Shown here one piece after another: positions 23,440 to 33,154 of a stretch of 64,000 bases of DNA. How positions within the stretch are numbered: the stretch's first letter is position 1; the number at the start of each line of letters is the position of its first letter. The position numbers and the translations under genes were made by a program. Source of the DNA: Adiantum capillus-veneris (taxonomy: Eukaryota; Streptophyta; Polypodiopsida; Polypodiales; Pteridaceae). The stretch is taken from NCBI GenBank assembly GCA_014529385.2, contig CM043953.1, positions 61,877,872 through 61,941,871 of the forward strand, read 5' to 3'. The notes beneath the pieces are model-generated. The model saw only the letters and a list, made by a program, of their open reading frames with translations. It did not search any database and was not told the origin of the DNA.

Positions 23440-24249
23440 GTGCATGCAGCCTATACGAAAGCTAGGAAGATATACACTTTCTTTGCATCCACTAAAACAT
23501 CCTAGAGCTTTCCGGCCTTGCTCTTGTTGTGCATATCTCGCAATCAGTGCATTCTAAGAGGAAACATTCCAAACAAGAATCTCCTCAAGCATTTTTTGTG
23601 CTTTCTCAAGCAAACCAAATTTGGCATACATATCGACCAAGGAATTGCCAAGCACAACATCTTTTTTCAACAACAACCCCTAATTAACACTATTAGCCTA
23701 AATTTTTATGCCCATATCAACATCTTGCGTAGAGCCACATGCCTTCAAGATGCATGCGTAGGCGATTGCATTTGGATAGATGACTTCGATTTTCATTTGC
23801 TGAAAACAGCCTAGAGCTTTCTAGCCCTGCTCATGTTGCACACATCCCACAATCGTTGCGTTCCAAGAGGCAACATTCCGGACAAGAAACACTTTCTATG
23901 CTTTCTCAAGCGCACCACATTTGGCATACATTTTCCCTTCTATACTTGCAACTGCACTATGATGCCCTGTGAGAGTCTCTAGAATGTATAAAGGAGCATT
24001 ATGGCTTGCTCCCTTTTGCTCATGCTCTCATAGACATTGGCAATCTTTGCAAACTAGTTACAAAATCCACTCCTTAAGCTTACGTACACAGATGCGACCT
24101 TTATGTGCCCTTCTCCAAAAATAGATTTCAAGAGATTGATAGACTTTTGGCAAGAAAAAGATCAACAAAGCCTTCAGTATCTATGAGGAGAGGAGTGGAG
24201 CAGATTGTGCAATGCTGGAGAGATTTGTTGGGTCATAAAATAGAGAACT
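23440..24249 (-). pseudogene. Chimeric KLCR-PPR pseudogene, unit 3
   Basis: On the minus strand the TPR part (about 24,215-23,960) is the most decayed of the three. The junction 'SIEGKMYAKCGALEKA' is clear near 23,930. The PPR part is the best preserved: 'ASWNATIVG', 'YPNAIAYACILKACGSTQDVDMG', then 'LLLKKDVVLGNSLVDMYAKFGLLEKAQKM' and 'NALIARYAQQEQGRKAL' near 23,500-23,700. That is a full PLS triplet in the style of fern PPR proteins. Stops interrupt it. Its upstream flank at 24,240-24,254 is interrupted by the LTR-like cluster and resumes at 26,576. Confidence 0.72.
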
Positions 24250-24254
24250 ATATA

Positions 24255-24694
24255 TGTTATAGAATTGATATTTTATTATTTATTGCATAGCTGACACGTG
24301 GAAAAGACTAGATCGAGCTAGCCTATGCAAATGGAAATATATATATATTGTACATTTTATTATTCAAGTGCTCTTTATGAGCTTTGGCCATTTATGACCG
24401 GCCGGCCAGTTTGTATCACTTTGAGCAGTCAAGAAATCTATAAATGAAATACGTGCAAGAGGGAAATGGTCACTCTTGCATGGGGGGAGATTGCACCCAG
24501 CGCCTGTGTCTATTCTTCTCCCTCTCATCTCTTCTCTCTCACCGTGCCGGTGTAGCACTCCACTCTAGGAGGTGCATCTGCCCATGCCCTCTCACTCTCT
24601 CCCTTTCTACTCGTTCCAAGGCTAATCAGTGTAAATGTCTTTCAATAATCAATATAATTTAGCTATACAATCAAACCGGATTTGGGTTCCTACA
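24255..24694 (+). repeat. LTR-like block 1 (direct)
   Basis: Starts TGTTATAGAATTG and is preceded by the 5-bp duplication 'atata' (24,250-24,254). It contains TATA-like 'ctataaatgaaatacgtgc' (about 24,435) and ends around 'gggttcctaca'. The same sequence recurs at 25,735 (direct) and, inverted, at 26,575. No primer-binding site follows, so it is called LTR-like only. Confidence 0.65.
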
Positions 24695-25733
24695 TTTTCT
24701 ATTTGTTTGTGACTTTAGTCTATCTATGCTATTTAGTTAGAACTGCATAATTTTTACTCTCGCTAAGTTGTCTCACATTTCGTTTTTGCAAGGGATAACT
24801 TTTTATCTGTGTTCCGCCTTAATTTCTTTTTTAACTTAACGATTGGAGCCTCATGCTCGCCACACACACAGGTACGTACATATTTTGACGCAAAATATCC
24901 TTATGGTATGTATATCACATACATCATTCCGCTTTTCATATTTCATTTCTCTTCATTGTGTTCTAAGTTGAATACTCAAACACTGCTAAGGTCATGGCTT
25001 CTACTTTATTGAAATAACTTTTTATTGAGATGATTTGTCAATAAGCTATGTAGCTAATCATGTGAGCTAAGGTGCTCCGGGATACTGAACAAAAAAAAAA
25101 ACAAACTTGTAAGTACTTTGTTATACTGCATAATGGTGTCAATCACAAAAAAAATATAATTTTCTCCTTTATGTCTTGTCTAGTCCATTGGTCACAAGCA
25201 CACAGATTTGCCGGTTTAGGTAGTGTGTAAAATGCTCATTCTAGTGCAAATCACGTCTTATTGGTGTAGATTCATCAATTTAGGCAACACCAATCACAAA
25301 ATCATGCTGCAGTTGGCCACCATTGTAACTGGTATGATTTTGTTCCTCGGGTATACTAAATGAAGGATATTTGGATTTGGATTTGAAATGGGTACAAGTT
25401 GGTAGATGTTTGGATTTGGATTTGGAATGGATATATGATCATTTTCTATTGCGATAGTGTTGAACTTGAGATTGATGAGAATTGATTACTGAATGATGGG
25501 TGTGACCAATGATATCCTCATTGATCAGGGTATGACATATACTTCTTATTCTAGTGGTATGGGACACTAAAATAGGTAGTATGTGGATGACGACAAGCAT
25601 AAGCAATGTTGTCTAATTTTATGGATTTTTCTTTTACTATTTGATACAGATTTCTAATCATTGTTTTTGACAAGTATTGTTTGCAGATTTTTATCTTTGC
25701 AATTGAGGATAGTTGCTTTCCAATGGAGAGGTA
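24695..25733. other. Spacer between LTR-like blocks 1 and 2
   Basis: About 1 kb of AT-rich sequence with no recognised coding region. It ends in 'caatggagaggta', which could be a polypurine tract before block 2. No primer-binding site is seen at its left end. It could be the interior of a small non-autonomous element (TRIM-like) or unrelated DNA. Confidence 0.4.
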
Positions 25734-26095
25734 TGTTATAGAATTGATATTTTATTATTTATTGCAGCTCATAGGTGGAAAAGACTAGACCGAGCTAGGC
25801 CTAAGCAAATGGAAATATATATATATTGTACATTTTATTATTCAAGTGCTCTTTATGAGCTTTGGCCATTTATGACCGGCCGGTAGTTTGTAATCACTTT
25901 GACCATTCAAGAAATCTATAAATGAAATACGTGCAAGAGGGAAATGGTCACTTTTGGACGTGCGGAAATTGCACCCAGCACCTGTGTCTATTCTTCTCTC
26001 TCTCCTCTCTTCTCTCTCACCATGCCAATGTAGCACTCCACTCTAGGAGGTGCATCTGCACGTGCACTCTCGCTCTCTCCCGCTCTCTGTCTCTC
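25734..26095 (+). repeat. LTR-like block 2 (direct, 3'-truncated)
   Basis: Matches block 1 from 'tgttatagaattg' to the 'ctctctcccgctct' zone, then diverges. Together with block 3 it forms an inverted repeat with arms of about 360 bp around a loop of roughly 100 bp. Confidence 0.7.
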
Positions 26096-26199
26096 TTTGT
26101 CATGGAAATCTTGATTATGGTTATGCGATGTGTCATGTATGCAAATCTATCATTTTATTGTCTGTAACGTGTTATTTTACGTATTTTGCAGGGACACCG

Positions 26200-26575
26200 C
26201 GTCTTCCATTTGTAGCAGCAGAGAGCAGGAGAGAGGGAGGGGGCACGTGCAGATGCACCTCCTAGAGTGGAGTGCTACACCGGCACGACGAGAGAGAAGA
26301 GAGGAGAGGGAGAAGAATAGACACAGGCGTTGAGTGCAATCTCCCCCCGTGCAAGAGTGACCATTTCCCTCTTGCACGTATTTCATTTATAGATTTCTTG
26401 AATGGTCAAAATGATTACAAACTGGCCTGCCAATCATAAATGGCCAAAGCTCATAATGAGCACTTGAATAATAAAATGTACAATATATATATATTTCCAA
26501 TCACATAGGCCTAGCTCGGTCTAGTCTCTTCCACCTGTCAGCTGTAATAACTAATAAAATATAAATTCTTTAACA
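26200..26575 (-). repeat. LTR-like block 3 (inverted)
   Basis: The reverse complement begins TGTTAAAGAATTTATATTTTATTA at 26,575 and follows blocks 1 and 2 through the TATA-like region to the purine-rich part near 26,220. It is followed by 'atata' (26,576-26,580), the partner of the left duplication at 24,250. The host sequence of pseudogene unit 3 then resumes ('gagttgatccgtgcacg'). Confidence 0.72.
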
Positions 26576-26580
26576 ATATA

Positions 26581-26813
26581 GAGTTGATCCGTGCACGTCC
26601 ATAAAAAAAGTCGCATGTGAGCTGCCATGTGGGTTCATGAGAAGGGAGCTTTTTGGACAAGGATGTATGCTCGCAAAGTAAAAATTGGACAGAAGTTCAA
26701 ATGAGCTTGAAAATTTTTGCTGAGACGTTACTTTGAAGGTATGGTGGAGTCATGATGCATGGAGAGAAGAAGCGCGCAGGGGCCATATGTAGGAGAGAGG
26801 GGGGGAGGCGATT
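26581..26813. other. Flank of KLCR-PPR unit 3
   Basis: About 90 bp ('gtccataaaaaaagt...gttcatgagaag...gaggatgtatgct') matches 22,530-22,620 in the flank of unit 1. This confirms that the chimeric units were duplicated together with their flanks. Confidence 0.65.
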
Positions 26814-27059
26814 GTGAGCTGCGCGTCGTCCCTCAACCGTAGCTCAACCGTAGCTCACCATGTTACCAAGGTGGAGAATATCTTGACACAACAGCCAACC
26901 ACCTCCAATGATGACTCTCTTGACACTCCACCAAGAAGGAAATCAAGGGCAAAAGATTCTGCTACTTCTTCTCCACCCTACAAAAGGGTGAAGTTGTTTG
27001 AATCTCACGAATCCCCAATAATAAAGAACATACCTGCAAGGAAGGGGAAAAGCACCTTA

Positions 27060-27103
<44 letters not shown>

Positions 27104-27146
27104 CATCAAATGACATCGACTACAACTCACATTACACCAGGCCTAT

Positions 27147-27177
<31 letters not shown>

Positions 27178-27625
27178 AACTGAGCAATTATTTTCTAATG
27201 GGGTTGGTTAAAGAATCTTTGTAAGGTGTTAATTGTTTCTCTGTGTTTGTGTATCTCGTGTATGCATGAAATGTGAGATACATATCATTTTCCAATAAAT
27301 AGAAAGTTTTCCCTTTGCCATGGATAGACTTGCATCGTATTATCTTGTGACATTGGGGATGTGCAGGCTAATGGTGGCGTCGACCCCAAACTAGTGAAGT
27401 GGGACAAAATCACTAATGTGGAGTGGTTGAGTGTATTTAGAGAGCCGAAGGATCATAGTTGATATCGCATTAAATGCAGTTACATACATAGCAATATGTA
27501 AGAACAAGTGATGCACCTACACTACAGGGTGTACCAAAAGGCCCCAACCAACATGGAGATCAATTGGATTGTGTTTGCTATCCAAAATTTGTAGGACCTT
27601 TGAGAAAAACGATACTACGAGGCCC
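26814..27625 (+). pseudogene. Unrecognised coding-like segment, left part, interrupted by gypsy element
   Basis: The frame 26,814-27,113 encodes a Ser/Pro/Lys-rich stretch ('DTPPRRKSRAKDSATSSPP') ending in a microsatellite. Further on, one frame near 27,370-27,470 reads 'NGGVDPKLVKWDKITNVEWLSVFREPKDHS' before a stop, then more decayed sequence to 27,625. The right-hand partner is at 40,190: if the element is removed, 'EKRYYEA' continues in frame into 'HVKKWRMCKSHCSCQNNTKEGS'. I do not recognise the family; it could be a transposase or a host gene. In-frame stops and the insertion make it a pseudogene now. Confidence 0.4.
27062..27176. repeat. (CT)n and (GT)n microsatellites
   Basis: A CT run at about 27,062-27,099 and a GT run at about 27,149-27,176. 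Confidence 0.9.
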
Positions 27626-28543
27626 TGTTGGAGGTACCATCATAGCATAGCTCCAATGACCAACAATAGTCTTCAATCTAGAGGGATGAGCTATCTGGCC
27701 AGGACATGGAAACACTTACCAATTAGTGAGATAATCATGGAAGCACAAATGATGACTCTATGAGGTGAGCTTCTCAGTATATGGAGGAGCTAAGCCCTGA
27801 TGTCTGGTAATCTCCACATCCACTTCTCTTCACCTCAAATCAACTCAAGCACACACAAAAGATTTCAAAGATGCACACATCACTAATCCTATCATGCAAC
27901 ACACTAATAACAATCACAAACACATAGATCCATTGAGCATATGCACTTCAATCAAACTACATGCACACACAAAGAATAGAGGGAAATCTCACAAGATTAG
28001 AGTGGGATTAACCACTAACTAGTTATGATCTAGCTAATCAAGCATCATTAGCAAACATAAGAGAGTATGAGAGAGGAATAGTGAAAGAGAATTAAGCATT
28101 GATTAGTGCTAGTCAAGTCACATGATCAAGGGGAAAATCAAGAACTCCATGGACACACACCACATGAGCTCTCACCAAAGAGTGCTATCCACAAATGTGG
28201 CTCATAACCCTAATTCCATTTACACACTGCCTTATATACCTAGAGTAAAAATATGCAATGTCTAGGTGTCCAAGGCCTTTAGGGCTCCACAACTTATTGA
28301 ATCTGTAACCTAGAACAATAACTGACCTGTTATTTATAGCTTGGAGCTCTCATTGAATCCGTAACACATTTTAAACATTACAATCACTTGAAATAAATCG
28401 AGAGATTACAATACATGGCCATTTTGGGAAATTGTAAAAAATGTGTAACCCAATCTAAACTGCTTATTCGTATTTATCTTTGATGTGCATTCATAAGGCT
28501 TGGACCTAGCAGTTTTTGTTAACTAACATCAGCTCAGTTAACA
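27626..28543 (-). repeat. 3' LTR of a minus-strand gypsy-like element
   Basis: Begins TG and ends CA. The minus strand reads TGTTAACTGAGC from 28,543 and is preceded on that strand by the polypurine tract 'gaaagggggga'. A minus-strand TATA motif (gctataaata) lies at about 28,331-28,340. It aligns with the LTR at 39,690-40,189 over its right half and its left tip; about 420 bp in the middle is extra here. Left flank 'ggccc' pairs with 'tgccc' after 40,189 as a 5-bp target duplication with one mismatch. Confidence 0.75.
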
Positions 28544-31140
28544 TCCCCCCTTTCAATTTTAATGCCAGTCCCCTCGGGTGCTGTTGAAAAATGTCAGTGG
28601 AGGCAGTGGAAGGTTTTTGATTGATTGTTGATGGGTTGTCTTCATTTTTCATTAAATTTGTTGATGATTTTCATTCCACTGTAGCATCTTCATTATTCCA
28701 AGTTTGTCTCTGATGTGAGAGATGATGTCGCCTTTATCAGTTGTAGCAACATATGGCGAGGATTTTTTTATTTCTTGGGATTACATACAAAGTAAGTAGA
28801 GAAGTGAGGATCTAAATTAGGGTATAATACCTAAATGAACAAAGGGAAAAAATCCAATGGGAAAAAAGTGCCTTTGGGATACACACATTATTGGAGTACA
28901 TATTAAATGGGAAATATTGATAAAGTCCTAAAGGGATTCTTTGCTGCTGGATATGGAAATAAGAGGGCATCAAATATATAGGGTAACATGATGGAACATT
29001 GGTTTGCCTACTGTAGTTCACTAAAGGTGCATAGGTGGAAGCAAAAAAGAGTGTCTAATGCATATGTCCAATGATAGGACATTCTATATGCACACGCAAA
29101 AATGCATTGAAAACAATATGCTATGTAAGAAAGATTTTAAAGGGGTTCTTTAGAAAGAAGGTGTAACTACAATATCCTATGAGGTGTCTTTACAAGATGG
29201 AACCCCTTTAGGAAGGGTTTTTGTTGTTTAGGATAAGTGTTCTCATCTTACTGTGTACTGTGCATGAGTGTTGGACTCTACGTCCCTCCACCATGATTAA
29301 GTTAGTAGACTTTGACGCTTATGCTCATCACATCCAACATGAGCGAAACGACTAAGATATGCTCAACTTTTCCACATTGAGTGTAAGCCTAATAACTACA
29401 ACTCTTAGCACATAGTTTAATATGACTTAAAGATTTGGGACTAACGCTTTGCTCATTTTGTGGCTCAACAACCCAAATCTGACTATGCCAAAGAATGTTT
29501 TTTTCACCATGGCGACTTGAATTTTTAAATTCTTGAGCTTACTACAAACATTTCATCTGGTAAAATTAAGCTTGAATCTTAAAAAAGTGGATTAGTGAAG
29601 GATCAAGTTGGCACTGAAGGTTTCTCTTTCCATACATGTTTAATCACCTTTGAATATGTAGCTTTGTTGGTATGGTCATCCTTCTTTGATTGTGAAGAAT
29701 CCATTGGTTGTTGGGTTGTCCAGTTAGGCCTGCTATGAGGAGTCTTTGATGTTCTTGTAGGTCTTTGTTGATTGTCAGTATTTGGATTTTGACTTGGAGC
29801 ATTTGAAGACATAGGAATCCACATTTCTTCATCACCTTTATAGCTTTCTTGATGAGTTTTCCTGGTACTAGGTCTTGTTGAACTCTTGAGATCTTCATGC
29901 TATTGTAGTTGCAGTTGGTCTTTGATTGACTGGTAGTCAAACCTTTGTATAGCCTGTGTAGATCCTTTGTTCAAGAGGAAGATTCCTTTTTTATTTGTAT
30001 CTTCTTGAGGGTTGTGGTAGAAATTTATCATCTCTTGGTGTTGTTTTGTTGTTTAACCACTTCTTTGGTATCCTCAGATATTATCAAGGTTGATACCTAG
30101 TGGGCCTTCTACTCTGGGAGGGTCTCAAATGCACTTTATATGCCCTGACTTGCAGAGTTGGTACCCGTATTTTCTTGTTACCTGTATAGTACTCTTGTTC
30201 CTTTAAACTCCATTGTGATGCTATCCATCCCATGTGTTTGTCTTTCTATGTTGATATGTTGTCTTCAATCCATTCTAGATCATTGAATTTTACTAGACTG
30301 CTCAGATAAATTTTACTAGACTGCTCAGATAAATTTCTTGCTTGACTTTCCTTTGCTTCCTTGAGTACTTGGGCTTATATAATTTTTCTTTTTTGGGTGG
30401 CTCCTTGGAGATTTTGTTTGGTTCAGCAATTGAATTGAAGTTCCTTTAGCCTGATTTTCTTTAAGAATTTGATCCATGAGGGTTCTTTGATGTTGAGGCA
30501 TATGACGCCACACCTCTTTTGCTAGTCAATTGTAGGTCCACTTTAGTTTTACCTTTGTCTACAAGATTTGTCGATGATTCTTGTGACATTTGCAACTTTG
30601 AATTTATTATTAATGGTACCTGTAGATGTTGCTTTTGCTATCACTTGGAAAAGAGAGTATCAACATTGTATCTTCTTTGTAGAACTTGTGCTGGTCTAAC
30701 CACTGATGTCCAAGGATGACATCTGCAAGCAGGTATTTTGAAGGTTTTACGTGAAAATTTACCTGCTCTTCATGCTTCTGGATGCTAAGAGTAGCAACAA
30801 TTTCTTCTTGACTTGTAGCCTTACCTAGAATTTCTTTATTGTCTTTTTTGCTTGATGTGATCTAGAGGATCCTTCGAATGCTGTCTGCAACCATATTTCA
30901 CTTTGATTCTTTATCCAATAGAGCATTGCATCTGACACTTGCTCCATTTTCACTACTGAGGACTATAGCTATTCTCATTGGAGGCTCTATTGAAGGTCCT
31001 TGTGCTTCTTTGTATGGTGATCACACTAGCGTTTTGGAACTTTGTGACATCGTAGCGATCATCACCATCCTCCTCGAGTACATTATCAGGTCCATACTTG
31101 CTCTCTAGAACTGTGGCGTCCCCCCCCCCCGATTTCAACT
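28544..31140 (-). pseudogene. Gypsy-like internal region: decayed protease and downstream sequence
   Basis: On the minus strand, about 30,950-30,700 reads 'GASVRCNALLDKESK', a stop, 'NMVADSIRRIL', and then 'KPSKYLLADVILGHQWLDQHKF'. This is an aspartic protease region of Ty3/gypsy type, with the catalytic 'DTGA' replaced by 'DKES' and a stop. Further along the minus strand are frames at 30,513-30,325 and 29,940-29,603, rich in Gln/Lys/Pro, which I cannot assign. No reverse transcriptase or integrase is seen between the protease and the 3' LTR, so the element is internally deleted or non-autonomous. The upstream side ends at a poly-C run near 31,120, where the LINE begins. Confidence 0.6.
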
Positions 31141-31226
31141 AGATCCTCGTATTGCCGCAAGGCATTCTATGCTGGGTAAAGGGTCAGATGACTATGATCC
31201 ACAAGTCATGGATAATCTCTTGAAAG

Positions 31227-32401
31227 ATGCCCTCGCCCCTCACCCTGGAACCCAAGGTTAAGGGAGAACACAAGGTTTGCTTGAACTCCTCTATTGTGTG
31301 GTCACAGCTCTTTGTTTTCCGAGATAGGGCTTTGGTTCTTATTTTCACCAATCGTCAGCTTGATCTCGATGCCATTGCATCTGAGATTCATGCTAGTTTT
31401 AAATGCCTTATGGTTGATAAGATTTTCTTCTTGGGGTCTAGCTTGTTTGAGGTTCTATTCTTTAAAGCTATGGGAAAAAAGAGCTTTGTTGAGTGTTCCT
31501 ACTATGATGCTATGTGGGCAAGTTGTCCATATCATCCCATGGAAATCGATAAAGGTAATTAGGGATGAGCTGTTAACTAAATGTCTGGTTTGGGTGGAGT
31601 CCGTGGATCTCCCAAAATTCTAGTGGCCATGCATCAGAGAACTAGCGGAATCACTGGGTAAGGTCTTGTTCTCACTAACCATCCATTGCCCTAATAGGAA
31701 TAAAGCATGCTGCTATGGAAAATTGATCAGAAATTTCCTAAAACTTGGAAATTGACTTGGATACTATTGGGAATTTTGTCATCTACCTTAAATGGGGTAA
31801 ACTCACAGGAGCCTGTTTCACTATGGGGATTTAGGGCACTTCTCAAAAAATTGTCCTCTGGTAAATAAGATAGTGGATATACCCTCATATTCTGGAAGCA
31901 AGACTTTGGTGCCTAAGGAGCAGATATATGGTAAAACCCTTGGGAAAGGGGACCAATTAGGCCTCATAGCACTCCCAGTGTAGTCCCCCCTCTACTCCAT
32001 CCTATGCTCGGACACCGAGGGTGGGAGATGCCTCCAATCCAAGGTCCTTATTCAAACAAAATACAGGGGGTAGTAATGTAGCTTCCTTTTTCAATGGATC
32101 AAGACATTTAGATAAAGGGAAAAGGGTGGTTGACATAGAAGGCTTCACTCCTTCTAGGAAAAAATTCAAATCTAAAGGGTTTTCATTAGGTTACTCCTTA
32201 CATAACTTTTATGAGGTGCTCATGGAAGATATGCCTTCACCAGAGACATTGGCTATAATAGATACCATAGTTGAGAACCATGACTCCAGTAAGAAAGCGA
32301 GATTACACTCTGAAGAAGGACAAGGTGTTCAACTAGAGGTTTCTTTGCATGATAATGAAAGTGAGGATGGGGAGACCCAAGTAGTACATACTCCCCAATG
32401 A
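31227..32401 (+). pseudogene. LINE ORF1 remnant (DUF4283-like RNA-binding protein)
   Basis: The first frame (31,227-31,562) resembles the DUF4283 region of plant L1-type ORF1 proteins ('LFVFRDRALVLIFTNRQLDLDAI', 'FFKAMGKKSFVE', 'DAMWASCPYHPMEI'). Stops and frame changes separate it from a second frame (32,021-32,401), which is hydrophilic and ends 'ETQVVHTPQ'. The stop of ORF1 overlaps the start of the endonuclease frame (ATGA at 32,398-32,401). ORF1 binds the element RNA and helps form the ribonucleoprotein. This copy is broken. Confidence 0.65.
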
Positions 32402-32694
32402 AGTTTTCAATCTTCAATGTGAAGGGGCTTAATGACCCCACCCATTTATACTTGTTCAATAAATGGATATTGTCTTCAAATTTGGATGTCTGTTTTGTTC
32501 AAGAGAATAAAATGCATAATAGGGATGGGAAAATTTTGCATTATAGAGGATGGGTGTTTTGACATTCATTAAAGCATCTCTAAATCCCCAGTGGGTTATG
32601 GACCACCCTAGTGGTAGATGCTCAATCTTCTTGATTGACACTGAATGGGGGCATAAAGATTTAGTAAACATTTATGTTGATAATTGTCATAACG
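32398..32694 (+). pseudogene. LINE ORF2, endonuclease N-terminal part
   Basis: Starts at the ATG overlapping the ORF1 stop. 'MKFSIFNVKGLND' and 'VCFVQENK' are the first two motifs of the apurinic-type endonuclease of plant L1-like LINEs. A frameshift near 32,555 leads to 'VMDHPSGRCSIFLIDTEWGHKDLVNIYV'. The frame then stops abruptly at an insertion and resumes at 35,408. Confidence 0.75.
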
Positions 32695-33095
32695 TTGGGG
32701 CGGTCCGAGACGAGCAACAAGAGAGACAACCTCTAAACACCCCTCAAGACTCCTGTGCTGCTCAATTGGGCTTGGGACAACCACAAGCAAGAAACAACAA
32801 CAACAAACCCACAACCAACAAGTGAAGGGGCACCACCTAGTTATGGGATGCGAACTAGGATGCAAGAGAGATTTTGTCACAAGCAAGAAAGACACAACAA
32901 AAACACACACAAGTGATCTCACACCAAGACCAACACCAAATGGAGCAAGAGAGAGCTAGAGCAAGGGAAGAGAGGGAGAAAGGGAACTTGCATAATACCT
33001 TGTTTATAGCTTGCAAATGGAGATGGTTCGCTACAACGCTACCATAAAGCTTGTACAAAAATTAATCCAATGCATAGTGAATGCTAAACATTGCC

Positions 33096-33154
<59 letters not shown>

